NCBI GenBank assembly: GCA_028286165.1
Contig: JAPYMU010000168.1
Span: forward strand, 1-13,371
Direction: 5' to 3'
Source: Spongiicolonus versatilis
GTDB lineage: Bacteria > Pseudomonadota > Gammaproteobacteria > Arenicellales > Spongiicolonaceae
Length of the DNA stretch: 13,371 nucleotides
Position numbers and translations under genes: made by a program. Shown here piece by piece: positions 1 to 7,135 of the stretch (the stretch's first letter is position 1; the number at the start of each line of letters is the position of its first letter). Under the pieces are notes generated by a model. It was not told the DNA's origin and did not search any database. It saw nothing but the letters and a program-made list of their open reading frames with translations.

Positions 1-840
1 GGTGATGTCACCGTCACCTTCCACTTAGGCGCCCCGGCCGGGCGCGGACCGGGCATGGACGGCGTCACCGCATCCGAGTTCACCTACGCCGCCACCGACC
101 CCGGCGCCCCGGCCACCGGCCAGGTGCTGCGCCAGGTGCGCACCTACACCGCGGCCCAAGTGGCGGCGGCCATGGCCGGCACCGCGCCCCTCAGCATCGG
201 CATCGCCATCGCCGACGACGGCGACTTCACCGAAGGCGAAGAAACGGTGCGCCTGACCCTGGTGCCCGGCCCGCAATACACCCACGCCGCCGGCAGCCCG
301 GCGCGCGTCTCCCGCACCGCCGCCGCCGCCGCCGCCGACAACCTGCGCATCGCCGCCGCCAGCCGCCACGCCCAGGTCGCCATTCCCGACCGCCGCCTGC
401 GCCCGGTCATCGTGCGCGAGTCGGATGCCACCGTCGCCGAGGGCGGCGTGGAGGTGGACGGTGAAGCGGTGGAGGTGAACGTGCGCGGCGTGAGCCAGGT
501 GAACAGCGCCGATGTGGAGGAGCGCGTTTTGTCGGTGGACTTCAGCGTCCGCCGCGACTGGCTGGGAAGCGCCTGGCGCCTGTCCATGAACGGCGCCCGC
601 GAGATGCGCGGCGTTGAGCGCGAGTGGGGGCGCAATGTGTCGCGGGAGTTGGCGGTGGAGCGCGGCGCGCTGGCGCCGTTTGCGCGGCTGGCGGTGGGCG
701 GCGGCGGCGATTTGTGGACCGCCGGCATGCGCTATGCGGGCGGCGGGCGGCTCAACCTTCACCTTGCGCTGGAGGCCGCAACGCGGCGCGGGGCGGGCGG
801 CGACTACCGGAATTTTTTCAGCGGCGAGTGGCGGTTTTAA
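1..840 (+). CDS. Calx-beta domain surface/outer-membrane protein, 3' end only
   Basis: The frame is open from the first base, so the start lies to the left of the window; 279 codons are visible. Residues 80-100 or so (DDGDFTEGEETVRLTLVPG) carry the acidic EGxE signature of Calx-beta repeats, followed by a run of six alanines encoded by GCC repeats. The last 90 residues alternate hydrophobic and polar residues and end in EWRF. A C-terminal phenylalanine after amphipathic strands is the usual outer-membrane beta-barrel ending, as in autotransporters. From this I infer an exported protein anchored in the outer membrane, with an extracellular Calx-beta stalk. Only about four barrel strands can be made out, fewer than a full autotransporter barrel, so the barrel may be shortened or degenerate. 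The substrate or partner is unknown. infA follows 19 nt after the stop. Confidence 0.7.
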   Translation, partial: GDVTVTFHLGAPAGRGPGMDGVTASEFTYAATDPGAPATGQVLRQVRTYTAAQVAAAMAGTAPLSIGIAIADDGDFTEGEETVRLTLVPGPQYTHAAGSPARVSRTAAAAAADNLRIAAASRHAQVAIPDRRLRPVIVRESDATVAEGGVEVDGEAVEVNVRGVSQVNSADVEERVLSVDFSVRRDWLGSAWRLSMNGAREMRGVEREWGRNVSRELAVERGALAPFARLAVGGGGDLWTAGMRYAGGGRLNLHLALEAATRRGAGGDYRNFFSGEWRF

Positions 841-859
841 GGTATCCTGCGGCGGCGTG

Positions 860-1078
860 ATGCCCAAAGAAGACCACATAGAAATGGAGGGCACGGTGGT
901 GGAAAGCCTGCCCAACACCCAGTTCCGCGTGAAACTGGAAAACGGGCACATCGTGACCGCGCACATTTCCGGCAAAATGCGCAAGCATTACATCCGCATT
1001 CTGCGCGGCGACCAGGTGACGGTGCAGTTGACGCCATATGATTTAACCAAGGGCCGCATTTCCTACCGCAAGCGCTGA
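860..1078 (+). CDS. infA: Translation initiation factor IF-1
   Basis: This encodes a 72-aa protein, exactly the length of E. coli IF-1, beginning MPKEDHIEMEGTV and containing the family-diagnostic stretches LPNTQFRV, ENGHIVTAHISGKMRK, YIRIL and the C-terminal LTPYDLTKGRI. IF-1 is a single OB-fold protein that binds the ribosomal A site of the 30S subunit and helps IF-2 and IF-3 during initiation. ATG 860 is chosen because it gives the conserved N-terminus; an in-frame GTG lies directly before it (857). No good Shine-Dalgarno sequence is visible: only GGCGG at 851-855. The frame remains open upstream through the end of the outer-membrane gene, but that part is a shadow. It may share a transcript with its neighbours. 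Identification is very secure. Confidence 0.98.
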   Translation: MPKEDHIEMEGTVVESLPNTQFRVKLENGHIVTAHISGKMRKHYIRILRGDQVTVQLTPYDLTKGRISYRKR

Positions 1079-1100
1079 GCGCCAGGCGCCAGGCGCCGCG
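1079..1100 (+). repeat. Short GC-rich tandem/palindromic repeat after infA
   Basis: The infA-desaturase gap starts with a 7-nt unit (GCGCCAG) repeated two and a half times, containing two GGCGCC palindromes. It can form a small stem, but what follows is an A-run (about 1105-1112), not a T-run, so it is not a standard intrinsic terminator on the + strand. It may slow polymerase or be simple repeat drift. Confidence 0.35.
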
Positions 1101-1142
1101 CCGCAAAAAAAACAACAAAAGACAACCGAGGAGACTTAAACC

Positions 1143-2339
1143 ATGCCCGCGCTTTTTTCCGAACTTCCGTGGTGGGCCTACGCGCTTTGCGCGCTGGCGA
1201 TGACCCACATCACCATCGTGTCGGTGACGGTTTACCTGCACCGCCACATGGCCCACCGCTCCCTGGAACTGCACCCGGCGGTGTCGCACTTTTTCCGTTT
1301 CTGGCTGTGGCTGACCACCGGCATGGTCACCCGCGAATGGATTGCCGTGCACCGCAAGCACCACGCCACCGTCGAGTCCGCCGACGACCCCCATTCGCCG
1401 CAGGTGCACGGCATCGCCAAGGTGCTGTGGCTGGGCGCGTTCCTTTACCACCGCGCATCGCACGACCAGCAGACGCTGCGCCAGTACGGCCACGGCGCGC
1501 CCGACGACTGGGTGGAGCGGCACATTTACACCCCCGGCACCTACCTCGGCCCGGCGCTGATGTTGGTGGTGAACGTGGGGCTGTTCGGCATGGCGGCCGG
1601 GTTTTTTGTGTGGCTGACGCAGATGCTGTGGATTCCGTTCTGGGCCGCCGGGGTGATTAACGGCCTCGGCCACTTCTTCGGCTACCGCAACTACGAGTTG
1701 GAGGACGCCAGCCGCAACATTGTCCCCTGGGGGCTGGTGATTGGCGGCGAGGAGTTGCATAACAACCACCATGCTTTCGCCGGCTCGGCCAAGTTTTCCA
1801 GCCGCCGCTGGGAGTTGGACCTGGGCTGGGGCTACATCAGCCTGCTGGCGCGCCTGGGCCTGGCCAAAGTGCGCCGCCGCGCGCCGCAACTGGCCGAGGG
1901 CCCGGCGCGGCCGCACTGCGACCTGGACACGGTGCGCGCCGTGGCCCAGGCGCACATTCAGGTCGCCGCCCACTTCGCGCGCGAGGTGATGGGGCGCATT
2001 TACCGCGACGAGGCCCGCGCCCTGCGCCGCAAAAGCGCCCGTGCCTACCGTGTGCTGCGCCGCGGCCGCCGCTTCATCGTGCGCGGCGCGCGCACCCACG
2101 ACGAGCAAAGCCGCCGCCGCCTGCGCGATGCCCTGGCCCTGGCCCCCAGCCTGGCCCGCGCCTACGCAATGAAGCAGCGCCTGCACGAAATCTGGGCGCG
2201 CAAACATCCCTCGGCCGAGAGTCTGCGCCGCGCCCTGGAAGAATGGTGCCGCGCCGCCGAACAATCCGGCTGCCACAAACTGCGCGACTTCTCGGCGCGG
2301 CTGCGGAGTTACCGGTTGCAGACGGTGGCGGCGGTTTGA
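1143..2339 (+). CDS. desA: Membrane fatty acid desaturase, delta-9 (DesA type)
   Basis: A 398-aa integral membrane di-iron desaturase. The three histidine boxes are intact: HRHMAH at 33-38, HRKHH at 70-74 and HNNHH at 206-210. Membrane segments lie at about 10-31, 50-62, 135-160 and 165-180. Segments such as HFFRFWLWLTTGMVT match Pseudomonas DesA, which introduces a delta-9 double bond into acyl chains of membrane phospholipids using oxygen; members of this superfamily may instead use acyl-CoA. The last 150 or so residues are rich in arginine and alanine, probably helical and cytoplasmic. ATG 1143 has a strong Shine-Dalgarno sequence (GAGGAG, 1128-1133, 9-nt spacer). It lies 64 nt after infA, with no clear terminator between. 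The role is presumably membrane fluidity control under aerobic conditions. The family is sure; the exact substrate is not. Confidence 0.93.
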   Translation: MPALFSELPWWAYALCALAMTHITIVSVTVYLHRHMAHRSLELHPAVSHFFRFWLWLTTGMVTREWIAVHRKHHATVESADDPHSPQVHGIAKVLWLGAFLYHRASHDQQTLRQYGHGAPDDWVERHIYTPGTYLGPALMLVVNVGLFGMAAGFFVWLTQMLWIPFWAAGVINGLGHFFGYRNYELEDASRNIVPWGLVIGGEELHNNHHAFAGSAKFSSRRWELDLGWGYISLLARLGLAKVRRRAPQLAEGPARPHCDLDTVRAVAQAHIQVAAHFAREVMGRIYRDEARALRRKSARAYRVLRRGRRFIVRGARTHDEQSRRRLRDALALAPSLARAYAMKQRLHEIWARKHPSAESLRRALEEWCRAAEQSGCHKLRDFSARLRSYRLQTVAAV

Positions 2340-2349
2340 GGACCGGCGG

Positions 2350-2377
2350 TTGAGGTATCGGGTAATTTGCTTATAGT
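2350..2377 (+). promoter_or_regulatory. Predicted sigma-70 promoter of the restriction-modification operon
   Basis: A -35-like TTGAGG (2350-2355) and a -10-like TATAGT (2372-2377) are separated by 16 nt, placing the start of transcription near 2384. The leader would be about 38 nt, ending in the strong GGAGG of the methyltransferase gene. The drop in GC content begins here, which fits an operon that arrived with its own promoter. Confidence 0.5.
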
Positions 2378-2378
2378 G

Positions 2379-2394
2379 GCAGACTGCCGTCTGC
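2379..2394 (+). promoter_or_regulatory. Perfect inverted repeat at the predicted transcription start (possible operator)
   Basis: GCAGAC-TGCC-GTCTGC is a 6-bp perfect dyad with a 4-nt centre, directly downstream of the predicted -10 box and covering the expected start site. Several restriction-modification systems are autoregulated by their own methyltransferase or by a controller protein binding such dyads. No controller gene is present here, so the methyltransferase would be the candidate binder. This is inference from position and symmetry only. Confidence 0.35.
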
Positions 2395-2421
2395 TTTCCG
2401 GCAAATATCGGAGGATGTAAT

Positions 2422-3543
2422 ATGCTTAAACACACCGCAATGCAAAATATTTCGCGCCAACATATGGTGTGGCGGCCGGAAGAGATTACGTTTCGTAATG
2501 GAAGCATTTCCTCGGTCGTGGCCGGCCAGAGCGACTATGCCCTGGTTTGGGGGGACTGTCTGAAAATTCTCAAGACAATCTCCGATGATTCAATAGACTG
2601 CGTGGTCACCTCCCCGCCCTATTTTCAGCAGCGTGACTATGACCTCACCCGCGAAGAGCAAAAATTTGCCATTGGGGGCGAAAAGCGCGTTGGCGAATAT
2701 GTGGAGAAGTTGACTCTGGTTTTCGATGAAGTGAAAAGAGTCATGTCTCCCCACGGTTCATTCTGGCTCAATATTGGTGATAAATACATCAACAAGGACT
2801 TGGCGGGCGTGCCTTGGCGCGTGGCGCTTGCCATGAAAGACCGGGGTTGGATACTCAGGGATGACATTATCTGGAACCAATTAAAAGGCACGCAAAGTGT
2901 TAAAGACCGCATGCGGGATGTGTATGAGCACGTGTTCCATTTCGTCAAGTCAAAACAGTATTATTTTGACGGCGACCGCATTCGGATAAAGCCTAGAAAC
3001 GGCGTCTCGCTCAGTCACGGGATGGTGATTTCAGCGACCGGGGTGTCGGGAAGAAAATACCGCTCCCAGATTGAGAAATCCGATCTCAGCGGCGATGAGA
3101 AAAAAGCCGCTATTGGCGCTCTCGATGCCGTAATAAAGGAAATGCAGGAGGGTAAAGTCGTTGATTTCAGGATGACAATCAGGGGGTTTCAGCGCATTTA
3201 CCACAGCGAAAGCAACGCCATCAGCGGGCGGGCGAAAGAATTGGAGGACAAGGGATTTTTCATCCTGAAAATGTGGAGCAAAGGGCATTTGCCCTCAAAT
3301 ATTTGGGATATTGTGCCCGAAGACAAATGGCGCAAGGATTCTCACTGTGCGGTTTACCCGGAAGCATTGCTGGAAATTCCAATCAAGGCGACTTGCCCGA
3401 ATGGAGGCATCGTCCTGGATCCTTTCGTGGGAACGGGCTCGTCAATTTCAGCCGCACTGAACTACGGCTGCAAGGGAATTGGCATTGATTTAAGCAACAA
3501 ATACCTAAACATCGCGCGGGCGAGGATAGAAGATGGCCATTGA
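2422..3543 (+). CDS. Type II DNA methyltransferase, beta class, probably N4-cytosine specific
   Basis: A 373-aa SAM-dependent DNA methyltransferase. The catalytic motif IV, TSPPYF (SPPY at 64-67), comes before the SAM-binding motif I, DPFVGTGSS (from 333), and motif II GIGID follows; this order defines the beta class. SPPY rather than DPPY favours N4-cytosine over N6-adenine as product. The target-recognition part is presumably the variable stretch at about 165-300. ATG 2422 has GGAGG at 2410-2414 with a 7-nt spacer. The gene ends 11 nt inside the start of the endonuclease gene, so it is the protecting partner of a type II restriction pair. Codon use and GC content (near 50% by eye) differ from the flanking genes, which suggests horizontal acquisition. 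The target sequence cannot be read from the protein; the NotI-like partner suggests a GC-only site. Confidence 0.9.
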   Translation: MLKHTAMQNISRQHMVWRPEEITFRNGSISSVVAGQSDYALVWGDCLKILKTISDDSIDCVVTSPPYFQQRDYDLTREEQKFAIGGEKRVGEYVEKLTLVFDEVKRVMSPHGSFWLNIGDKYINKDLAGVPWRVALAMKDRGWILRDDIIWNQLKGTQSVKDRMRDVYEHVFHFVKSKQYYFDGDRIRIKPRNGVSLSHGMVISATGVSGRKYRSQIEKSDLSGDEKKAAIGALDAVIKEMQEGKVVDFRMTIRGFQRIYHSESNAISGRAKELEDKGFFILKMWSKGHLPSNIWDIVPEDKWRKDSHCAVYPEALLEIPIKATCPNGGIVLDPFVGTGSSISAALNYGCKGIGIDLSNKYLNIARARIEDGH

Positions 3544-4567
3544 TGTACCGGGGAAAGTCCCCACGGAATTGTTTGGCCACAATACCCAGAACGAACCGGG
3601 CAGAGAAATCAAAGCGCGGTTTGCGGCACAACACTGTCCGTTTCTCGGCAAAGAGTGCAATAAACCAAGAAAGAGCCAGCCAAAAATAAAAATTGGCACG
3701 TGCAGCCTTGGTTACCAGGGAAGAAATCAGGTGGAATATAAACCCGTCATCGTATGCCCGCATCGCTTCGAGGCATCCGTCGTGTTCGACAGCATTCGGC
3801 GGGAATTCTTTCCCGGTGAGAGCCGCATTAAATGGGTGCGTGAAGTTAAGATTGGGCATGCCGGGTCCGTGGACTTTGTGGCCGCTGTTTTGGACGGCCA
3901 AAACCGGATAAAAAAGTATCTGTGCGTTGAAATTCAGGCCGGGGGGACGACCGGAACGCCCTACGGGGCTGTGGATGAATATCTGAAAGGGTTTCAATTC
4001 ACCAAGAATTCCTACAACTATGGAATCAATTGGGCCAATGAGTACGTCAAAACGATGATGCAGCAAGCCCTCAAGAAAGGGAAAATCGTTGCCGCATGGA
4101 AAAAGCAGATTGTCTTTGTGTTGCAAGACATCGGCATGGAATACATCATGAGCACGGGGTCCGGGGTGGTCAAGGCATGCGAAAAGCATCCAGTTCAATT
4201 TCGTCCCTTCTCCCTGACGCTGAACAAACAAACGGCGAATTGGGAATTGCAGCCTTCCCCGGCCAATTACAGCGCGGACCTGGATGGCATCAGGGCGCTT
4301 TTATCGGGGTCAGACGAATTATTTTCGGAAAGCCAATTTCTCGAGTCCCTGTTGCGCAAGGGGACGAGAGACAAGGTTTTTCCGGACGACAAAGCACCCC
4401 TCACCACCCGGCCGGCGGTGAGGTCGTGGCCCGCCATCATTCAAAATCATACAGCGGCGGCTCGTCCTGTTCCGCCGGCGGCTGGTTTTCCCACGCCGGG
4501 CCCGGCGGGCGGCGCTCGGGGCGGACGTAGGTGTATTGCAAATCCTTCAGGTTCACCCCCAACTTGA
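3533..4567 (+). CDS. NotI-family type II restriction endonuclease
   Basis: A 344-aa protein that I recognise as related to NotI by an ordered set of features: ELFGH near the start, CPFL at 35-38, and cysteines 35, 42, 57 and 75 (the last in VCPHR). These match the spacing of the Cys4 cluster that binds iron in NotI. Then come aspartate 114 (SVDFVAAV) and E133-I-Q135 (CVEIQAG), equivalent to the D...E-x-Q catalytic set NotI uses in place of PD-(D/E)xK. The YGAVDEYLKG stretch corresponds to the HAVGAIDIALVEG region of NotI. It would cut unmethylated foreign DNA; the target may be GCGGCCGC or a related site. ATG 3533 overlaps the methyltransferase stop and has GAGG at 3522-3525. From about residue 302 the frame is antisense to xni and becomes Pro/Arg-rich, so the natural end was probably near residue 300 and the original stop was lost. 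Confidence 0.82.
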   Translation: MAIDVPGKVPTELFGHNTQNEPGREIKARFAAQHCPFLGKECNKPRKSQPKIKIGTCSLGYQGRNQVEYKPVIVCPHRFEASVVFDSIRREFFPGESRIKWVREVKIGHAGSVDFVAAVLDGQNRIKKYLCVEIQAGGTTGTPYGAVDEYLKGFQFTKNSYNYGINWANEYVKTMMQQALKKGKIVAAWKKQIVFVLQDIGMEYIMSTGSGVVKACEKHPVQFRPFSLTLNKQTANWELQPSPANYSADLDGIRALLSGSDELFSESQFLESLLRKGTRDKVFPDDKAPLTTRPAVRSWPAIIQNHTAAARPVPPAAGFPTPGPAGGARGGRRCIANPSGSPPT

Positions 4568-5306
4568 CATCGGTTCGCAACCCCACCAACTCCTGCGCCA
4601 GCAGCGCGCTTTCTTTGCCGGCGGATAATTTTTCCGGCATGTCCTCCCCCTCGTCATCGGCGGCGGCGAACAGTTCTTCCAGACTGCCGTAGTGGTTGAG
4701 CAGTTCCCTGGCGTTTACCGCGCCGATGCCGGCGGCGCCGGGAATGTTCAGCGAGGGGACGCCGCTGAGGGCGAAGAAGTCGCGCAGCAGGGTGGGGGCG
4801 ACGCCGTATTTTTTGACCACGTATTCGTAATCCAGAAAACGCTTGCCGAAGTGGTCGTAGACGGCGACGCCTTCATTCAGCAACTGGCAGAATAAATTGT
4901 CGGTGGACAAAATCACCGAGTGGCCGCCGTGGCGGGCGATGCCGGTGGCGAGGGTGGCAATCACATCGTCAGCCTCGCTGCCTTCCACGCCCAGACTGGC
5001 GATGCCCATGGCGCTCATCAACTCGGCAAAGCGCGGCAGCGACTGGCGCAGCATGGCCGGCATCGGCTTGCGGTTTTTTTTGTACTCGGCAAATTTTTCA
5101 TGGCGCCAGCCCGGGGTGTCCGACTCCCACGCGCACACCGCATGGGTCGGGCGGTGAAAGCGCAGCGCGCGGCCCAGCGAGCGGCGCAAACTTTTCAGCG
5201 CCTCCTCAATCTGCGCCCGCTCGTCGCCTTCGCGGTTGTGCGGCAGGCGGACAGCGGCGTGCACCCGGCGCACCAGGTTCAGCCCGTCGATCAGCAGCGC
5301 CTGCAT
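4437..5306 (-). CDS. xni: Xni/ExoIX-type flap endonuclease (DNA polymerase I 5'-nuclease homologue)
   Basis: A 289-aa protein matching the stand-alone 5'-nuclease family of E. coli Xni. Conserved features are the N-terminal LLIDGLNLVRRVH, GWRHEKFAEYKKNRKPMP at 66-83, the acidic EADD at 111-114, STDNLFCQLL from 134, and the helix-3-turn-helix DNA-binding segment IPGAAGIG at 188-195. Xni proteins act on flapped or branched DNA; they keep fewer metal-binding acidic residues than the polymerase I domain, and here STDN replaces the polymerase I GDKD. About 30 residues beyond the usual end form an acidic, proline-rich tail. ATG 5306 lies 7 nt after the aldolase stop without its own Shine-Dalgarno sequence, which points to translational coupling in an aldolase-xni operon. 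Its 3' end overlaps the oppositely directed endonuclease frame by 131 nt. Confidence 0.9.
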   Translation of the reverse strand: MQALLIDGLNLVRRVHAAVRLPHNREGDERAQIEEALKSLRRSLGRALRFHRPTHAVCAWESDTPGWRHEKFAEYKKNRKPMPAMLRQSLPRFAELMSAMGIASLGVEGSEADDVIATLATGIARHGGHSVILSTDNLFCQLLNEGVAVYDHFGKRFLDYEYVVKKYGVAPTLLRDFFALSGVPSLNIPGAAGIGAVNARELLNHYGSLEELFAAADDEGEDMPEKLSAGKESALLAQELVGLRTDVKLGVNLKDLQYTYVRPERRPPGPAWENQPPAEQDEPPLYDFE

Positions 5307-5313
5307 GGCCGGG

Positions 5314-6351
5314 TCAGGCGGCGAGTTTTTCCATGTCCGCCGACCACGTGCCGCTGGCGGCGAGGCCGTTCATGCGCGCGCGGTGGGCGGCGACTTTTTG
5401 CGCCGCCTCCCGGTTGGCCGCATCGCCGCCCCAGGCCGCCATCGCCGCCTGCTGCAGCGCGCGGCCGTAGGAAAAAGTCAGCGCCCACGGCAGGTTGCGG
5501 CCGAGCGCGTTCATCGCGTTGAGGTGGGCGGTGGCCTCCTCGTCGCTTTGCCCGCCGGACAAAAAGGCAATGCCGGGGACTTCATGCGGGACGGTCATCT
5601 TCAGGCAGCGCACGGTCTGCTCGGCCACTTCGGCCAGCGGCGCGCGCACTGCACAGCCGGCGCCGGAGACCACCATGCTCGGCTTGAGCACGATGCCCTC
5701 CAGCAGCACGTTCTGTTCGCGCAACTGCTCAAACACAATCTGCTGCGCGGCGCGGGTGACTTCAAAACAGCGCGCGATGTCGTGGTCGCCGTCCATCAGC
5801 ACCTCGGGTTCCACAATCGGCACCAGCGCCGCCTCCTGGCACAGCGCGGCGTAGCGCGCCAGGGCGTGGGCATTGGCCGTCAGGCAGGCGCGGCTCGGCT
5901 TGTCGGCGCCGGCGATGGCAATCACCGCGCGCCACTTGGCGAAGCGCGCGCCGAGTTCACGGTATTCGGCCAGCCGCTCGCGCAGGCCGTCCAGGCCTTC
6001 GGTGACTTTTTCACCGTCAAAGCCGGCCAGGGGTTTGGCGCCGGTGTCCACCTTGATGCCGGGGACGATGCCGGCTCTGGCCAGGTGGGCCGGGAATGAA
6101 TCGCCGGCCAGGGTTTGCTGGCGGATGGTTTCGTCGAACAGAATCGCGCCGCTGACAAACTCGCCGAGGCCCGGCGCCGTCACCAGCAGGTCGCGGTATT
6201 CGCGCCGCTTTTGCTCGCTGTCGGCGATGCCGAGTTTTTTAAAGCGCGCCGCGCAGGTGGGATGGCTCTCGTCCATGGCCAGAATTCCGCGCCCCGGCGC
6301 GACCATGTCGCGGGCGGTTTGCCTGAGTGTCTCGGTTTGCTTTTTTGGCAT
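5314..6351 (-). CDS. Fructose-bisphosphate aldolase, class I
   Basis: A 345-aa Schiff-base aldolase of the animal/plant type, which reversibly splits fructose 1,6-bisphosphate into dihydroxyacetone phosphate and glyceraldehyde 3-phosphate in glycolysis and gluconeogenesis. Signature segments are GRGILAMDES near residue 20, the lysine of AKWRAV (K139), the acidic pair in VEPEVLMDGDHD (181-183) and the Schiff-base lysine in LLEGIVLKPSMV (K223). SGGQSDEEAT and FSYGRALQ are also typical. The start was placed at ATG 6351 because the family begins MPKK/TETL here and an AGGA lies at 6361-6364 with a 9-nt spacer. The frame extends 31 codons further upstream, but that part is low-complexity and looks non-coding. 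It is cytoplasmic and precedes xni by 7 nt. Confidence 0.95.
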   Translation of the reverse strand: MPKKQTETLRQTARDMVAPGRGILAMDESHPTCAARFKKLGIADSEQKRREYRDLLVTAPGLGEFVSGAILFDETIRQQTLAGDSFPAHLARAGIVPGIKVDTGAKPLAGFDGEKVTEGLDGLRERLAEYRELGARFAKWRAVIAIAGADKPSRACLTANAHALARYAALCQEAALVPIVEPEVLMDGDHDIARCFEVTRAAQQIVFEQLREQNVLLEGIVLKPSMVVSGAGCAVRAPLAEVAEQTVRCLKMTVPHEVPGIAFLSGGQSDEEATAHLNAMNALGRNLPWALTFSYGRALQQAAMAAWGGDAANREAAQKVAAHRARMNGLAASGTWSADMEKLAA

Positions 6352-6442
6352 TGGGTTTTTTCCTGTGGTTTTTGTTGGGGGTTGGCGGCTGGCGGGCCCC
6401 GGCGCAACACGCGCGCCGCGCCGCCGCCCGGTTGGGTTGTGC

Positions 6443-6466
6443 AAGCCGCGCTCAGGCGGCTTTTTT
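6443..6466 (+). terminator. Terminator-shaped hairpin over the HNH stop codon
   Basis: AAGCCGC (6443-6449), a 6-nt loop, GCGGCTT (6456-6462) and four further T form a textbook intrinsic terminator when read on the + strand. No + strand gene ends here, because aldolase and HNH are both on the minus strand. Read on the minus strand the stem is preceded by A's and not followed by T's, so it would be a weak terminator for HNH. It may block antisense transcription or be coincidental. Confidence 0.35.
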
Positions 6467-7060
6467 CAGTTCGGCAATCCGTTCCCGCAGCGGGCTTTCC
6501 CTCGGAAAATAACCGGCCAGGAACTCCATCTGGTCGGCAAGCACGCGGCGGCCGCGCAGGAACAGGTATTCGGCGTAAGTCGGCGTGAACGGAATCGCCA
6601 GCAGGCTCATGCCGCACTCCTCGGGCATGCGCCCGGCTTTGTGGTTGTTGCAGCGTTTGCATGCGGTGACCACGTTGTTCCAGTTGTCGCCGCCGCCGCG
6701 GCTCAGCGGCGTGACATGGTCGCGGGACAGCATGCTGTGGCGGAACTTTTCGCCGCAATACATGCACATGCCGGCGTCGCGCTTGAACAGCGCCTCGTTG
6801 CTGAGCGGTGGAATGTAGTCCTCGTAGTTCAGCACCGCGCCGCGCGAGCGGCCGTCGGTGGCGATGATGGAGTTCACCTCAATCACCCGCCGCTCGCCGT
6901 TCAGCGCGTTGACGCCGCCGTGCACGCGGTACATCAGGCTGCCGCAGGTGTAGCGGACCTGGCCGAGGTGGTAAAGGCGCACCGCCTCGCGGTAAGTAAT
7001 CCAACTCACCGGCATCCCGCTGATATCAGTGCGCAAACCGCGTTGTTCCAAATTGTGCAA
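6452..7060 (-). CDS. HNH endonuclease
   Basis: A 202-aa protein with a zinc-stabilised HNH nuclease fold: CMYC (C99, C102) and CKRC (C134, C137) flank LSRDHVTPLSRGGGDNWNNV, with H115, N129 and H140 as the HNH triad, then KAGR. The N-terminal half (residues 1-90) is the domain that often precedes HNH in these housekeeping-like bacterial proteins; the C-terminal part ends in charged helices. HNH proteins nick or cut DNA; the cellular role of this group is not established, and DNA repair or defence are both possible. The start is TTG at 7058-7060, supported by a strong GGGAGG at 7067-7072 with a 6-nt spacer; the first in-frame ATG is 15 codons later and would cut the conserved N-terminus. It is 100 nt upstream of the aldolase gene. 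Confidence 0.88.
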   Translation of the reverse strand: MHNLEQRGLRTDISGMPVSWITYREAVRLYHLGQVRYTCGSLMYRVHGGVNALNGERRVIEVNSIIATDGRSRGAVLNYEDYIPPLSNEALFKRDAGMCMYCGEKFRHSMLSRDHVTPLSRGGGDNWNNVVTACKRCNNHKAGRMPEECGMSLLAIPFTPTYAEYLFLRGRRVLADQMEFLAGYFPRESPLRERIAELKKAA

Positions 7061-7066
7061 AACAAA

Positions 7067-7072
7067 CCTCCC
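7067..7072 (-). promoter_or_regulatory. Ribosome binding site deciding the TTG start of the HNH gene
   Basis: GGGAGG on the minus strand lies 6 nt before TTG 7058-7060. No ATG or GTG is available in frame near this position, so this site fixes the start at TTG. Confidence 0.7.
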
Positions 7073-7086
7073 GTGGAGTGGCGTAC

Positions 7087-7115
7087 ATGCTACACCGCCG
7101 GGGGGTGGATTGCAA
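7087..7115 (-). promoter_or_regulatory. Possible promoter of the HNH-aldolase-xni operon
   Basis: On the minus strand TTGCAA (7110-7115) and TAGCAT (7087-7092) are separated by exactly 17 nt; each matches four of six consensus bases. Transcription would start near 7080, giving a leader of about 20 nt that contains the GGGAGG site. The spacer is very GC-rich. The call is moderate to weak and rests on spacing. Confidence 0.4.
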
Positions 7116-7135
7116 CCGTCACCGCTTGCCGGGGG

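Noticed and set aside
316..338. GCC trinucleotide run as a possible phase-variable repeat in the surface-protein gene.
   Set aside because: The unit is three bases, so copy changes would not shift the frame, and similar alanine runs are common at this GC content.
1079..1115. Intrinsic terminator after infA.
   Set aside because: The palindromic repeats are followed by A's rather than T's on the + strand, and on the minus strand the T-run precedes the stem.
837..2507. A 556-codon open frame on the minus strand across infA and the desaturase gene.
   Set aside because: It is antisense to two secure genes, is rich in Ala/Gly/His/Arg with no recognisable domain, and reflects lack of stops in GC-rich antisense sequence.
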